Positions 46,139 through 55,454 of a stretch of DNA of 64,000 nucleotides are shown here, one piece after another. The position numbers and the translations under genes were made by a program. Below the pieces are notes generated by a model. That model made no database searches. It saw only the letters and a list, made by a program, of their open reading frames with translations, and was not told the origin of the DNA. The DNA is from Lachnospiraceae bacterium (GTDB lineage Bacteria; Bacillota_A; Clostridia; Lachnospirales; Lachnospiraceae). Each line of letters begins with the position of its first letter. Position 1 is the stretch's first letter. The DNA lies in assembly GCA_021770615.1 (NCBI GenBank), contig JAETQR010000008.1, forward strand, positions 1 through 64,000, in the 5' to 3' direction.

Positions 46139-46978
46139 ATGAATATCGCAGAGACAGTACAGGAAGTCAGAGAACAGGTAAAGGCGTGGCGAAAAGAGGG
46201 GTTATCCGTCGGACTGGTGCCGACGATGGGGTATCTCCATGAAGGGCATAAAAGCCTGATCGACAAAGCAGTAGAAGACAATGACCGGGTAGTTGTCAGT
46301 GTATTTGTTAATCCCATCCAGTTTGGGCCGAGCGAGGATCTGGCAAGTTATCCGAGGGATTTAGACCGGGACGCAAAGCTTTGTGAGGATGCCGGGGCGG
46401 ATCTTGTATTTCATCCGGCAGATGATGAGATGTATTTCGATGATTTCTGTACGTATGTGGATATGGATGATCTGACGAAAGGACTTTGCGGGAAGACGAG
46501 ACCGACTCATTTCCGGGGTGTATGCACAGTAGTTTCCAAGCTGTTCCATATCGTGGCGCCGGACCGCGCCTATTTTGGACAGAAGGACGCCCAGCAGCTG
46601 GCGGTCATTCGCCGGATGGTGCGGGATCTGAATTTTGATCTGGAAATTATCGGATGCCCAATCGTGCGGGAAGCGGACGGGCTTGCGAAGAGTTCGAGGA
46701 ATACGTATTTGAATGAGGCAGAGAGAGCGGCGGCGGTTGTTCTCCATAAAGGTTTGAATGCCGGAGAGGAATTGCTGAAGTCAGGAGAGAGGGATGCGGT
46801 AAAGATCATAAATACAGTAAGACAAGTCATTGAGCGTGAGCCGTTAGCAAAGATCGATTATGTGGAACTTGTGGACTGGAATACGTTGAAACCGGTGGAT
46901 ACGGTGCAGGCAGAGGTGCTGGTGGCAGTAGCTGTGTATATCGGGAAGACAAGGCTGATCGACAATTTTATCGGGTAG
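46139..46978 (+). CDS. panC: Pantothenate synthetase
   Basis: This 279-aa enzyme joins pantoate and beta-alanine with ATP. It carries the HIGH-type motif in PTMGYLHEGHKSLI, the FVNPIQFG loop, FGQKDAQQLAVIRRMV and the KSSRN (KMSKS-like) motif. The ATG at 46139 lies 9 nt after TTGGAG; an earlier ATG at 46133 is too close. No panD is seen, so beta-alanine must come from elsewhere in the genome or the medium. Confidence 0.96.
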   Translation: MNIAETVQEVREQVKAWRKEGLSVGLVPTMGYLHEGHKSLIDKAVEDNDRVVVSVFVNPIQFGPSEDLASYPRDLDRDAKLCEDAGADLVFHPADDEMYFDDFCTYVDMDDLTKGLCGKTRPTHFRGVCTVVSKLFHIVAPDRAYFGQKDAQQLAVIRRMVRDLNFDLEIIGCPIVREADGLAKSSRNTYLNEAERAAAVVLHKGLNAGEELLKSGERDAVKIINTVRQVIEREPLAKIDYVELVDWNTLKPVDTVQAEVLVAVAVYIGKTRLIDNFIG

Positions 46979-46997
46979 AGGTTTGGAAGAGGAGACA

Positions 46998-47849
46998 ATG
47001 GACGATATACGATTTGATTTAGTGCCGGAAGATTTGAATCCCATGCTGTTGTATGCCGGGAAGATTGACCGCACATCAAGTGAAGATAATTATCATACGC
47101 ATGATTTTCCTGAAATCGGGATCATTCTTGAAGGCAGTGGAACTTATCATTATAATGATGAATTTGTACCGGTGACAGCGGGTGACGTGCTTATTTTTAA
47201 TCCGGGAGTGGGACATGAGAGTGTGATTTATGCGCCTGAAGAACGCCGGATGGAATTTTTCGTGGGATTTACGAATGTGCAGTTTACCGGAATGAGGAAA
47301 AATCATATTGATCTGCGGGATGGGAAAACGATCCTCCATACGCAGGGAAAGACAAGAAGGGCGCTCGTCCGGCTCTGTGAAGAAATGGAGAAAGAGAATC
47401 TTGCCCGGAATCCCGGCTGGTATTTTATGCTGAAATCGTCTTTGATACAGTTGCTGCTGACAATCGTCAGAGATCAGATGGAGCCGGCGGAACCGGTCCG
47501 GGGAAAGGAATTTGAGTCTACGGATAAGAAATATGTGGCAGAGCAGATTGCCGATTATCTGGAAGAACATTTTGCAGAAAAGATTTCGCTGGATCAGATT
47601 GCAGAAAATATGTATCTGAGTCCGTTTTATATATCTAAAATTTTCAAGTCGGAAATCGGGGAATCTCCGATCCACTATCTGATCCGTATAAGAATGGAAA
47701 AGGCAAAGGAATTATTGGAAAATAATCCGGCTTTGCCTGTATCGGAGGCAGCAGATCTGGTTGGGTATGAGGATGTATACTATTTTAGTAAATTATTTAA
47801 AAAGGCATACGGGGTTTCTCCGTCAAAAGCACGGGAGGGAAGAGGATGA
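46998..47849 (+). CDS. AraC-family regulator with cupin domain
   Basis: This 283-aa protein has an N-terminal cupin sensor domain (about 20-105: YHTHDFPEIGIILEGSGTYHY and GDVLIFNPGVGH) and a C-terminal AraC double HTH (about 180-280). Such proteins usually answer to carbohydrates or metabolites. It begins 19 bp after panC with a GAGGAG RBS. Its stop overlaps the response-regulator start (ATGA), so it is coupled to the two-component genes. Confidence 0.9.
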   Translation: MDDIRFDLVPEDLNPMLLYAGKIDRTSSEDNYHTHDFPEIGIILEGSGTYHYNDEFVPVTAGDVLIFNPGVGHESVIYAPEERRMEFFVGFTNVQFTGMRKNHIDLRDGKTILHTQGKTRRALVRLCEEMEKENLARNPGWYFMLKSSLIQLLLTIVRDQMEPAEPVRGKEFESTDKKYVAEQIADYLEEHFAEKISLDQIAENMYLSPFYISKIFKSEIGESPIHYLIRIRMEKAKELLENNPALPVSEAADLVGYEDVYYFSKLFKKAYGVSPSKAREGRG

Positions 47850-48523
47850 CAGCTTTGAAGAAGATTGCAATCGTGGAAGATGACCGGGAAATATGCAGAC
47901 AGCTGGAAGACTTTCTGGGAAACAACGGATACGAGTGCATCATTGTGACAGAATACAGCGATGTGGCGGGACAGATCACAGAGAGTGGCGCTGATATGGT
48001 GCTTTTGGATATCACGCTTCCCGGAGCGGACGGAGCAAATATTCTGCGTATGATCCGAAAATGTTCCGATATTCCGGTTATTATGGTCACGAGTAAAAAT
48101 ACGGAGATGGATGAGGTGATCTGTATGAGTTATGGAGCAGATGATTTTATCGCAAAACCGTATAATCCGGCGATTTTACTTTTGCATATCGAAGCTGTAT
48201 TTAAAAGGTTATCCTCCCCTGGAAATGAAAATATCATCATGTATGAGGATCTGAGGCTGGATATCGGGCGCGGCAGTCTGGCGATGGATGAGAGGGAGGT
48301 AGAACTGACGAAGAATGAGATGAGGATACTGGCTTATCTTATAAAGAACCGGGGACAGACTGTTACCAGAGAGGAGCTCATCAGTTATCTCTGGGATGCG
48401 GAGGAATTTGTGGATGATAATACATTGACAGTAAATATAAACCGCGTCCGCAGTAAATTAAAAGAAATCGGCGCCGGGGATATGATCCGGACAAAGAGAG
48501 GAATCGGGTATCTGTTAGGATGA
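47846..48523 (+). CDS. OmpR-family response regulator (BceR-like)
   Basis: This 225-aa regulator has phospho-acceptor D55 in VLLDITLPG and a C-terminal winged HTH (about 125-222). It overlaps both the AraC-type gene before and the kinase after it by 4 bp, so all three are translated together. With the short-loop kinase it resembles BceRS systems that sense antimicrobial peptides together with an ABC transporter. Confidence 0.92.
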   Translation: MTALKKIAIVEDDREICRQLEDFLGNNGYECIIVTEYSDVAGQITESGADMVLLDITLPGADGANILRMIRKCSDIPVIMVTSKNTEMDEVICMSYGADDFIAKPYNPAILLLHIEAVFKRLSSPGNENIIMYEDLRLDIGRGSLAMDEREVELTKNEMRILAYLIKNRGQTVTREELISYLWDAEEFVDDNTLTVNINRVRSKLKEIGAGDMIRTKRGIGYLLG

Positions 48524-49527
48524 AATTAGGTGATTATATCCGTGAGAAATCCGGATGGTTAATATGTATTTTATTTCAATTACTTCTCGTCATCTTGCTT
48601 GGAATGGCGATTCAAGTGAATAAGGCATATATTATTTCCGTCGTATTTCTGGAAGTGTTTGTTGTGGTTTTTGCCATAGGTGCAGATTTCCGGAAAAAAA
48701 GTATTTTCTACAATGACATGCTGGATAAGCTTGACGGTCTTGATAAAAAATATCTGATCACGGAAATGATAAAAAAACCCGGATTTTTAGAAGGAGATCT
48801 TTTTTGTGACGCCATGTATGAGACAAATAAGGCGATGAATGAGCGGGTCGTGGGAATGGAAAGCTCTGTTCAGGAGTTTAAAGAGTATATCGAGATGTGG
48901 ATCCATGAGATCAAGCTGCCGATTTCTGCGCTGTCTCTTATGAATTATAATAAGCATACCGATTTTCAGGGATACAGGCGGCAGGTGGGAAAGATTTCAA
49001 ATTATGTGGAACAGATTCTGTATTATACAAGGGCGGATGCACCCCAGAAGGATTTTCTGATCAAAAAATGTCATGTGGAACAACTGGTGAATTCTGTCCT
49101 TCAGGCCAATAAAGATCTGCTGATCGGAGAGAAATTTACGATTGAGAAAGAAAATACCGATGTTTTTATTATGTCAGATGCAAAATGGCTGCAGTTTATG
49201 CTGGGGCAGATCGTGAGTAACAGTATAAAATACAGGGGGAATAAACCGGGGTATCTGAAATTTTCTGCCACAGAGGATAAAGAATGTGTGATGCTTTCGG
49301 TAGAGGATCATGGAATCGGGGTAAAGGCCGGGGATTTAGAGAGAGTATTTGAGAAAACGTTTACCGGTGAAAACGGTAGAAAAATGCCATCATCGACAGG
49401 GATGGGGCTTTATATATGCCGAAAGATGTGCCGGAAAATCGGGCATGAGATATGGATGGAATCGGAAGAAGGAAAATTTACCAGGGTGGTGCTTCGGTTT
49501 GGCAAGGATAATTATCTGATCCGGTGA
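48520..49527 (+). CDS. Intramembrane-sensing histidine kinase (BceS-like)
   Basis: This 335-aa kinase has only two adjacent membrane helices (about 14-33 and 36-53) and no extracellular domain, the intramembrane-sensing build of BceS. H129 in WIHEIKLP is the phospho-acceptor. The ATPase domain has the NSIKYRG N-box and MGLYICRKMC G2 region. In Bce systems a transporter activates the kinase; here an ABC set lies about 3.8 kb downstream, with a different permease layout. Confidence 0.9.
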   Translation: MKLGDYIREKSGWLICILFQLLLVILLGMAIQVNKAYIISVVFLEVFVVVFAIGADFRKKSIFYNDMLDKLDGLDKKYLITEMIKKPGFLEGDLFCDAMYETNKAMNERVVGMESSVQEFKEYIEMWIHEIKLPISALSLMNYNKHTDFQGYRRQVGKISNYVEQILYYTRADAPQKDFLIKKCHVEQLVNSVLQANKDLLIGEKFTIEKENTDVFIMSDAKWLQFMLGQIVSNSIKYRGNKPGYLKFSATEDKECVMLSVEDHGIGVKAGDLERVFEKTFTGENGRKMPSSTGMGLYICRKMCRKIGHEIWMESEEGKFTRVVLRFGKDNYLIR

Positions 49528-49566
49528 TAAAAATGGGATCGGACATACAGCCAGGGAGGGATATTT

Positions 49567-50229
49567 ATGGCAAACAATAAGGTGCTGATCGTAGAAGATG
49601 AGATTTCAATCGCAAAGATGATATCCATGAACCTCAGGGTGGCAGGATATGATATCACGATGTTTCATGATGGCAGGGAGGCGGCGGAAGCGCTCCGGAA
49701 GGAGCACGCATATGATATTGCCCTGCTTGATGTCATGCTTCCCGGGATGGATGGTTTTGCGCTGTTTGAAGTCGTGAAATCTTATGAGATCCCGGCGATC
49801 TTTCTGACTGCCAAAGATGATATCGGTTCGAAAGTACAGGGGCTTCAGGGCGGGGCGGAAGATTATATCGTAAAACCTTTTGAGATGCTGGAACTTATGG
49901 TACGGATGGAGAAGGTACTTGATCGGAATAAAAAACTTGGAGATGTTCTCCATGTATTGGACATTGAGATCAATCTGGCAGAGCATACCGTCAGAAAAAA
50001 CGGGGAAGAAATTTTGCTAAAGCCGATGGAATTTGATCTGTTGTGTGTGCTGGCGAGAAATAAGAACATCGCAATCTCCAGAGAAGAGCTTTTACGCCGG
50101 GTATGGGGAGTTGACTATGTCGGCGAGACGAGGACGGTGGATGTGCATATCGGACAGCTCCGCAAAAAGCTCTCTTTAAATGATAAGATAAAAACGGTTT
50201 CCAAGATGGGTTACAGGCTGGAGGAATGA
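49567..50229 (+). CDS. OmpR-family response regulator (second)
   Basis: This 220-aa regulator has D55 in ALLDVMLPG and a winged-helix output domain (about 125-218). GGGAGGGATATTT precedes the ATG. It is 39 bp after the BceS-like kinase and 4 bp before another kinase. It belongs to a second two-component system next to the first and probably controls the export genes downstream. Confidence 0.93.
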   Translation: MANNKVLIVEDEISIAKMISMNLRVAGYDITMFHDGREAAEALRKEHAYDIALLDVMLPGMDGFALFEVVKSYEIPAIFLTAKDDIGSKVQGLQGGAEDYIVKPFEMLELMVRMEKVLDRNKKLGDVLHVLDIEINLAEHTVRKNGEEILLKPMEFDLLCVLARNKNIAISREELLRRVWGVDYVGETRTVDVHIGQLRKKLSLNDKIKTVSKMGYRLEE

Positions 50230-50233
50230 AGAG

Positions 50234-51622
50234 ATGCGGATCAAGACCAAAATGATTTTGATATGTTGTATCAGCGTACTATTTTCATCGGCTGTCTGTA
50301 GTGTGGTTGTTTATAGTCTGGTAAAAAACAGTTCTCTTAACGCAGCCGAAGCACAGGGGCTTAAAAATGCTTTGGTTGAGTTTTCAGACATAGAAGAGCG
50401 CATTGGGACATTATATGCGGGGAAGACAAATATCATTGATGAAGAAGTGATGAAATACATTTTGAAAGAGCAGAATGATGAGATGCTGGTCTGCTTTTCC
50501 GAAAGAGGTACGGAAGGGGAGGAAATTTTTAATTCCACGGTCTTTGAACAAAAAGATTTTGAACGGCTGAGTTACCATCCGGTGGAAGGAATCGTGACGG
50601 AAGTGGCACAAATGAAGTGGGAGGGAAAACATTTTTTGGTGTACTGCCAGACCGGACACTATGGCAGCTTTGTGTTTTACAGACTTGAAGATGTCAGCTA
50701 TGTGTGGGAACGTATGAGACTTTTGGGGCTGGGGCTTGTAATTTTGACTTGTGTCATCACGATGTTCGTCTGTTTTATGCTTTTTGTCATAATAAACAGG
50801 GTACTGTATCCTCTGCAAAAATTAAATGCCGGAGCAAAGCAGATTGCCAGAGGGCAGTATGATGAGAGGATCGCGGTAATGAGGAAGGATGAGATCGGAG
50901 AATTGAGCGATAATTTTAACCAGATGGCAGAGGCGGTGCAGCACCGGACAGATCAACTGAAGGAGGCGGAGTGGAAACGAACTTTGTTTATGGGGGACTT
51001 AACACATGAGCTGAAGACGCCGATGACTGCGATTTCCGGTTATGCCAGGACGCTTATGACGGTGAAGCTTTCTGAGGAGGATAAGGAAGAAGCGCTTTCT
51101 TATATTTATGAGGAGAGCTGTCGATTGGAGAGGCTCTCCCAGAAGATGATGAATCTGCTGCTTTTGGAGGATAAGGAGCAGATCAAGCGGGTAGAGGTGC
51201 CGGCTAAGACATTGTTTCATAATGCGTCGGAGGCGTGCAGCCACAGTCTGGCGGAGGACGGGATTTTTCTGGAATGCCGGGAGGCGGGAGAGAACTTTCT
51301 TGTAGATGCGGATCTTTTTACGGAGGTGCTGATCAATCTGATCGACAACGCCAGAAAAGCAAGTAGAGAGGGAGGGCGGATCATCCTGTCTGCGTCTCCG
51401 GGTGTTATAGAGGTCAGGGATTTTGGAACCGGTATACCAGAGGAGGAGACAAAAAAGATTCTGGAACCTTTTTATATGATTGATAAGTCGAGGAGCAGAA
51501 AAAGCGGCGGTGCCGGCCTCGGGCTTGCGATCACGGCGATGATATTAAAGAAGCATGATTGCGAATTGCAGATCGAGAGCAGGGTGGGAGAGGGAACGAG
51601 GATGATTTTACAATTTGTTTAA
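50234..51622 (+). CDS. Sensor histidine kinase with HAMP domain
   Basis: This 462-aa kinase has TM1 at about 7-28, an extracytoplasmic domain of about 130 residues, TM2 at about 162-188 and HAMP (about 190-243). HisKA follows with H258 in LTHELKTPM, then an HATPase_c domain with IDNARKASRE, DFGTGIPEEE and GGAGLGLAI. It pairs with the regulator just before it. A palindrome/terminator follows at 51644. Confidence 0.92.
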   Translation: MRIKTKMILICCISVLFSSAVCSVVVYSLVKNSSLNAAEAQGLKNALVEFSDIEERIGTLYAGKTNIIDEEVMKYILKEQNDEMLVCFSERGTEGEEIFNSTVFEQKDFERLSYHPVEGIVTEVAQMKWEGKHFLVYCQTGHYGSFVFYRLEDVSYVWERMRLLGLGLVILTCVITMFVCFMLFVIINRVLYPLQKLNAGAKQIARGQYDERIAVMRKDEIGELSDNFNQMAEAVQHRTDQLKEAEWKRTLFMGDLTHELKTPMTAISGYARTLMTVKLSEEDKEEALSYIYEESCRLERLSQKMMNLLLLEDKEQIKRVEVPAKTLFHNASEACSHSLAEDGIFLECREAGENFLVDADLFTEVLINLIDNARKASREGGRIILSASPGVIEVRDFGTGIPEEETKKILEPFYMIDKSRSRKSGGAGLGLAITAMILKKHDCELQIESRVGEGTRMILQFV

Positions 51623-51643
51623 AAAGCGATGAATACTTGGTGC

Positions 51644-51680
51644 AAACGTCCATGTTATGATACAGATAACATGGACGTTT
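51644..51680 (+). terminator. 15-bp perfect palindrome after the kinase gene
   Basis: AAACGTCCATGTTAT and ATAACATGGACGTTT pair around a 7-nt loop, followed by a broken T stretch (TTTATTTAT). It can be a bidirectional terminator. Its left arm also contains TGTTATGAT, an extended -10-like sequence, so it might be an operator-promoter for the lipoprotein operon at 51737. Confidence 0.62.
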
Positions 51681-51736
51681 ATTTATAGTGATGCTGGTGG
51701 AAGCATCATGGAAAGAAAGGACAGGAGGAATCCGAT

Positions 51737-53284
51737 ATGCGAAAAAGAAGAAGGATGGCGCTGGTGCTATCATGGTTTATTGCTCTTATGCTGGCGGGTT
51801 GTGCTGATAATCCGGAGAGGTCAGTTGTCAAAGAAAAAAATATGGATAAAATGCTAGGGGAAGCTGCGGCGGGGAATGGGGAGGAGTCGTATGATGAGGT
51901 AAAAGAAGAGGTAAAAAAATATGAAACTTATCAGACCCGCATCGAGGATAAGAATCTGAAAGTTGTGGCAGAGGTAGATGCAAAGGTAGAGATTCCGGAA
52001 GTAGAGAAGCTTTCCGTTTACCGGGTGAGTGCGAAAAAGATCGATCAGAAATTTCTGGATCGTTTCCGGGAGACGCTGACACCGGAGGTACCTTATTACG
52101 AAGGAAGAAAAAAGAATGCCAGGACAAAATCCGTGGTTGCCAAAGAACTGAAGCAAATGGAGAAAGAACTGGAAACGGAAAAAAAGTCAGCAGATCAGGA
52201 ATACCTGGAGGAATATGAGGGACGGATCGCAGATCTGAAAGAAGAGTATAAAAGCGCACCGGAGGTTTCACGGCTCACAGATTACCCATCAGACCAGAAG
52301 ATCCAAAGTATCCGGAAGCTATATGATAGCGACCCGAAGGATACGTTTTTTGAGTGGCTGCATGAACTGCATGGCGACGGGGAGATGTTTTATGGGGTAA
52401 GTGACGGAAGTAGTGGAGAATATCATACGCTGTATATGCAAAATTCAGCAAATTATGGGAATTGCCTGCGATATGAATGCAGTAAAAATGATTGTGAGTC
52501 TCCTACGATTTTGTATCATGCAGATGTCGAGAATGACATTTCGTATATGCTTCCATGGAAGGAAGAGGAAGAGCCGGATTTTTCAAAAACCGGGATTGAG
52601 ATGGAAGAAGGAATATCACTGCAGCGTGCGGATAACGAACCGCTTACACTGAGTGAGGCGGAAGCGGAGGAGCAGGTAAATACGCTTCTTAGCCAGCTTG
52701 GATTGAAGGATTATGCGTGTTATGAAAAGGGGAAATACTCGCAGTTAGTAGGGAACCGTGCTGGGAAGAAAGATATGATATACCGTGATGTCTACCGGTT
52801 TTTATACCTGAGAAAGCTGGACGGGGTTTTTGTAAATAATCAGGCAGGGTTTAAACTGACCGACGAGTGGCGGGGAAATAGTTATGTGAAAAAGATGTGG
52901 GGAAGTGAGGCGATCGCAGTAACCGTAAACGATAATGGAATTGCAGACTTTTTTTATCTGTCCCCTCTTTCTGTCGATGAGACTGTGGTGAAAAAGAGCC
53001 ATATCAAATCGTTTGATGAGATCAAGCAGACATTTGAGAAAATGGTGGTGATCAAAAATACGCCGGAAGACAAAGAGGACGGAACGGTGGCGATAAAGGT
53101 GACAGATGTAAGGCTCGTTTATACAAGGATCAGTGAGAAGGACAGTTTTGATACGGGGCTTGTAGTCCCTGTGTGGGATTTTGAGGGGACGATCACGGAT
53201 GAATTTGGACAGGAAGAAACAGGCAATATTCTTTCGATTAATGCGATTGACGGGTCTGTGATCGATCAGAGACTGGGCTATTGA
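51737..53284 (+). CDS. Lipoprotein of the export operon
   Basis: This 515-aa protein has a signal peptide with lipobox LAGCA (Cys about 22), an acidic helical region rich in Lys and Glu (about 45-185) and a strand-rich C-terminal half (about 190-515). It resembles uncharacterised lipoproteins (DUF6034-like) that accompany two-component and ABC genes in Lachnospiraceae; this resemblance is from memory and tentative. AGGAGGAATCCGAT precedes the ATG. It would sit on the outer face of the membrane, perhaps as sensor or substrate-binding part. Confidence 0.7.
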   Translation: MRKRRRMALVLSWFIALMLAGCADNPERSVVKEKNMDKMLGEAAAGNGEESYDEVKEEVKKYETYQTRIEDKNLKVVAEVDAKVEIPEVEKLSVYRVSAKKIDQKFLDRFRETLTPEVPYYEGRKKNARTKSVVAKELKQMEKELETEKKSADQEYLEEYEGRIADLKEEYKSAPEVSRLTDYPSDQKIQSIRKLYDSDPKDTFFEWLHELHGDGEMFYGVSDGSSGEYHTLYMQNSANYGNCLRYECSKNDCESPTILYHADVENDISYMLPWKEEEEPDFSKTGIEMEEGISLQRADNEPLTLSEAEAEEQVNTLLSQLGLKDYACYEKGKYSQLVGNRAGKKDMIYRDVYRFLYLRKLDGVFVNNQAGFKLTDEWRGNSYVKKMWGSEAIAVTVNDNGIADFFYLSPLSVDETVVKKSHIKSFDEIKQTFEKMVVIKNTPEDKEDGTVAIKVTDVRLVYTRISEKDSFDTGLVVPVWDFEGTITDEFGQEETGNILSINAIDGSVIDQRLGY

Positions 53285-53285
53285 T

Positions 53286-53915
53286 ATGAATAGTTTCGAG
53301 ACAGATTTAAAACGTGCATTTGGCAGTGTGAATTTTATCGCGGGATTATTGACAGCATGTATCATTCTCAGGTTGTCCGGTGCAGGATCGGAGATGTTTC
53401 GGATCAGTGTCCCCGTTCTGGCGTCCCTGCCCTATTCGACGGCATGGCTTGGGGATTATCAGAGTGGCTATATCAAAGAATATCTGCCGCGCTGTGGAAG
53501 AACATCTTATATATTGGGAAAGTTTTTGTCCTGTGGTATAAGTGGTGGAGTTCTGCTTACGGCGGCCTGCGTTCTTTGTGTGCGGGAAAGTGAGAGTGAC
53601 GGGGAAGTGACAGTGAGGTTTCTTCTTATATTTATTTCCGGTATGCTGTGGGCAGTCGTGTCGGCGACGCTTGCTGCTGCCTCAAATAACCGGTGTGTTG
53701 CCTATGGTGGTGGTTTTGTCCTGTTTTATGTGCTCGTCATATTATACCAGCGTTATTTCAAGACATTGTACTGCCTGTATCCGGTAGAATGGTATGCGCC
53801 GGAGCATACGTGGGTATTCGGGGACACAGGGATCGTACTGATGCTTGCGGGCATGATCTTGTTAGTCGGCATTCTTTATTACGAAGTACTTAGGAGGTGT
53901 ATGGAGCGTGTATAA
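53286..53915 (+). CDS. ABC-2-like membrane protein 1
   Basis: This 209-aa integral membrane protein has about six hydrophobic segments (starting around residues 15, 42, 78, 115, 140 and 185). It has no signal peptide. It begins 1 bp after the lipoprotein stop and overlaps the next membrane gene by 8 bp. Together with the following membrane protein and ATPase it probably forms a heteromeric ABC exporter of the ABC-2 type. Family assignment rests on context. Confidence 0.72.
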   Translation: MNSFETDLKRAFGSVNFIAGLLTACIILRLSGAGSEMFRISVPVLASLPYSTAWLGDYQSGYIKEYLPRCGRTSYILGKFLSCGISGGVLLTAACVLCVRESESDGEVTVRFLLIFISGMLWAVVSATLAAASNNRCVAYGGGFVLFYVLVILYQRYFKTLYCLYPVEWYAPEHTWVFGDTGIVLMLAGMILLVGILYYEVLRRCMERV

Positions 53916-54816
53916 GATCCGGCAGGTTTTTTGCATCGCCAGGGAAGATTTTCGGAAATGGCACAGGAATCCGCAGATTGTGTTATGTTTTCTGCTTGCC
54001 TTTATCTTTTGCTTTTTATTGTCGGATAAAGTGATGCAGTTTGCACAGACACACGGGACTTATTTGCAGGGCATGGAGGCCTTTATATGGACGTTTGGTG
54101 ATTCCCAGTCAGTACTTGCTATTTCGATTCTTTTGCTCCTTCTCTTCTCCAACATGCCGGTTCTTTCCAATGAGGTTCCGTATTTTATGGTGAGGACGGA
54201 CAGAAGGGTATGGATGTTTGGGCAGATTTTGTATTTGATCTCGGCGACATTTTGTTTTATGCTTTTTATCCTTGTCGCTACGGTTTTTTTGTCGGCGGGC
54301 AGGGCATATCCGGCAAACCTCTGGAGTGATACGGCGGCGATCTTAGGTTATTCAGGAAATGGGGAAAAACTGGCCATACCGGCGTTTGTGAAGGTACTGG
54401 AACTGACAGACCCCTATCATTGTACCCTGCATATTTTCCTTTTGATAACAGGCTATGCGGTGACGATGGCAGGTATTATTTTATTCCTGAACCTCTGCAG
54501 GCGTAATGGAGGAATGGCAGGGGGCGTTATCTTTACGGCATTCGGTATTTTGATGAATCCGGATATTGTGGCAGACTGGTTTGGAATATCCATAGAGAGA
54601 ATGCGTTTTGCCAATATTTTGAGTGGATGGATCTCGCCTCTTAATCACGCCACCTATTATATGCACAGTTTTGGCTATGATAATCTGCCCAAGCTGTGGC
54701 AGTCTTATTTATTTTTCTTTGTCGTGAGTGCAGCGCTTTTTGCAGGATCCCTTATAAAAATAAAAAACTATCCGTTTCAGTTCACCGGTACGGATTTGAA
54801 AATGGGAGGATTTTGA
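53908..54816 (+). CDS. ABC-2-like membrane protein 2
   Basis: This 302-aa integral membrane protein has about six to seven spans, including CFLLAFIFCFLLSD near residue 30, LAISILLLLLFSNMP near 70, and others near 110, 180, 205 and 265. The start is a GTG after AGGAGG. It overlaps its upstream partner by 8 bp and ends 2 bp before the ATPase gene, typical of a tightly coupled transporter. Confidence 0.74.
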   Translation: MYKIRQVFCIAREDFRKWHRNPQIVLCFLLAFIFCFLLSDKVMQFAQTHGTYLQGMEAFIWTFGDSQSVLAISILLLLLFSNMPVLSNEVPYFMVRTDRRVWMFGQILYLISATFCFMLFILVATVFLSAGRAYPANLWSDTAAILGYSGNGEKLAIPAFVKVLELTDPYHCTLHIFLLITGYAVTMAGIILFLNLCRRNGGMAGGVIFTAFGILMNPDIVADWFGISIERMRFANILSGWISPLNHATYYMHSFGYDNLPKLWQSYLFFFVVSAALFAGSLIKIKNYPFQFTGTDLKMGGF

Positions 54817-54818
54817 GA

Positions 54819-55454
54819 ATGGAGAAAATGAAGGGGATTGAAGTGAGACATGTTTATAAATCGTTTGGGAGGGAAGAGGTGCTTAAGGATATCAGCTTTT
54901 CGATTCCGCCCGGAAGCATTTATGGCGTGGTCGGAAATAATGGCAGTGGGAAGACAGTACTTATGAAATGTATATGTGGTTTTATGAAATGTGACAGAGG
55001 AGTTATTTTTGTAAATGGACAAAAGGTGGGAAGGGAGGTGGATTTTCCAGACCGGCTCGGTGTGATCATAGAGACGCCCGGCTTTATTCCGAATCTGTCA
55101 GGATATAAAAATTTAAAAATTCTTGCCTCTTTGAAAGGACGGATCGGAAAATGGGAAATTCAGGAGACAATGAGAAAGGTGGGATTGAGACCGGAACTGA
55201 AAAAGCCGGTGGCAAAATATTCTCTTGGAATGAGACAGAGACTGGGGATCGCCCAGGCGATCATGGAAGATCCGGATGTACTTGTTCTGGATGAGCCCCT
55301 TAACGGGCTGGATAAATACGGGGTCGTGGAAATACGGGAACTGCTTCAGGGGCTGAAAGCAGCGGGCAAATCAATTTTGCTCGCCAGCCATAATGCAAAA
55401 GATATCGAAGTGTTGTGTGACCATGTAAAAGATTTAACGTTGGAAAGGGAATGA
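54819..55454 (+). CDS. ABC transporter ATP-binding protein
   Basis: This 211-aa ATPase has Walker A GNNGSGKT near residue 37, signature YSLGMRQRLGIAQ, Walker B VLVLDEPLNGLD and an H-loop SHNAKD. It is close to the lantibiotic-immunity/BcrA type. I start at the ATG at 54819, after GGGAGG; an open extension further left lies within the permease gene. Its stop overlaps the next ATG (ATGA). Confidence 0.9.
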   Translation: MEKMKGIEVRHVYKSFGREEVLKDISFSIPPGSIYGVVGNNGSGKTVLMKCICGFMKCDRGVIFVNGQKVGREVDFPDRLGVIIETPGFIPNLSGYKNLKILASLKGRIGKWEIQETMRKVGLRPELKKPVAKYSLGMRQRLGIAQAIMEDPDVLVLDEPLNGLDKYGVVEIRELLQGLKAAGKSILLASHNAKDIEVLCDHVKDLTLERE

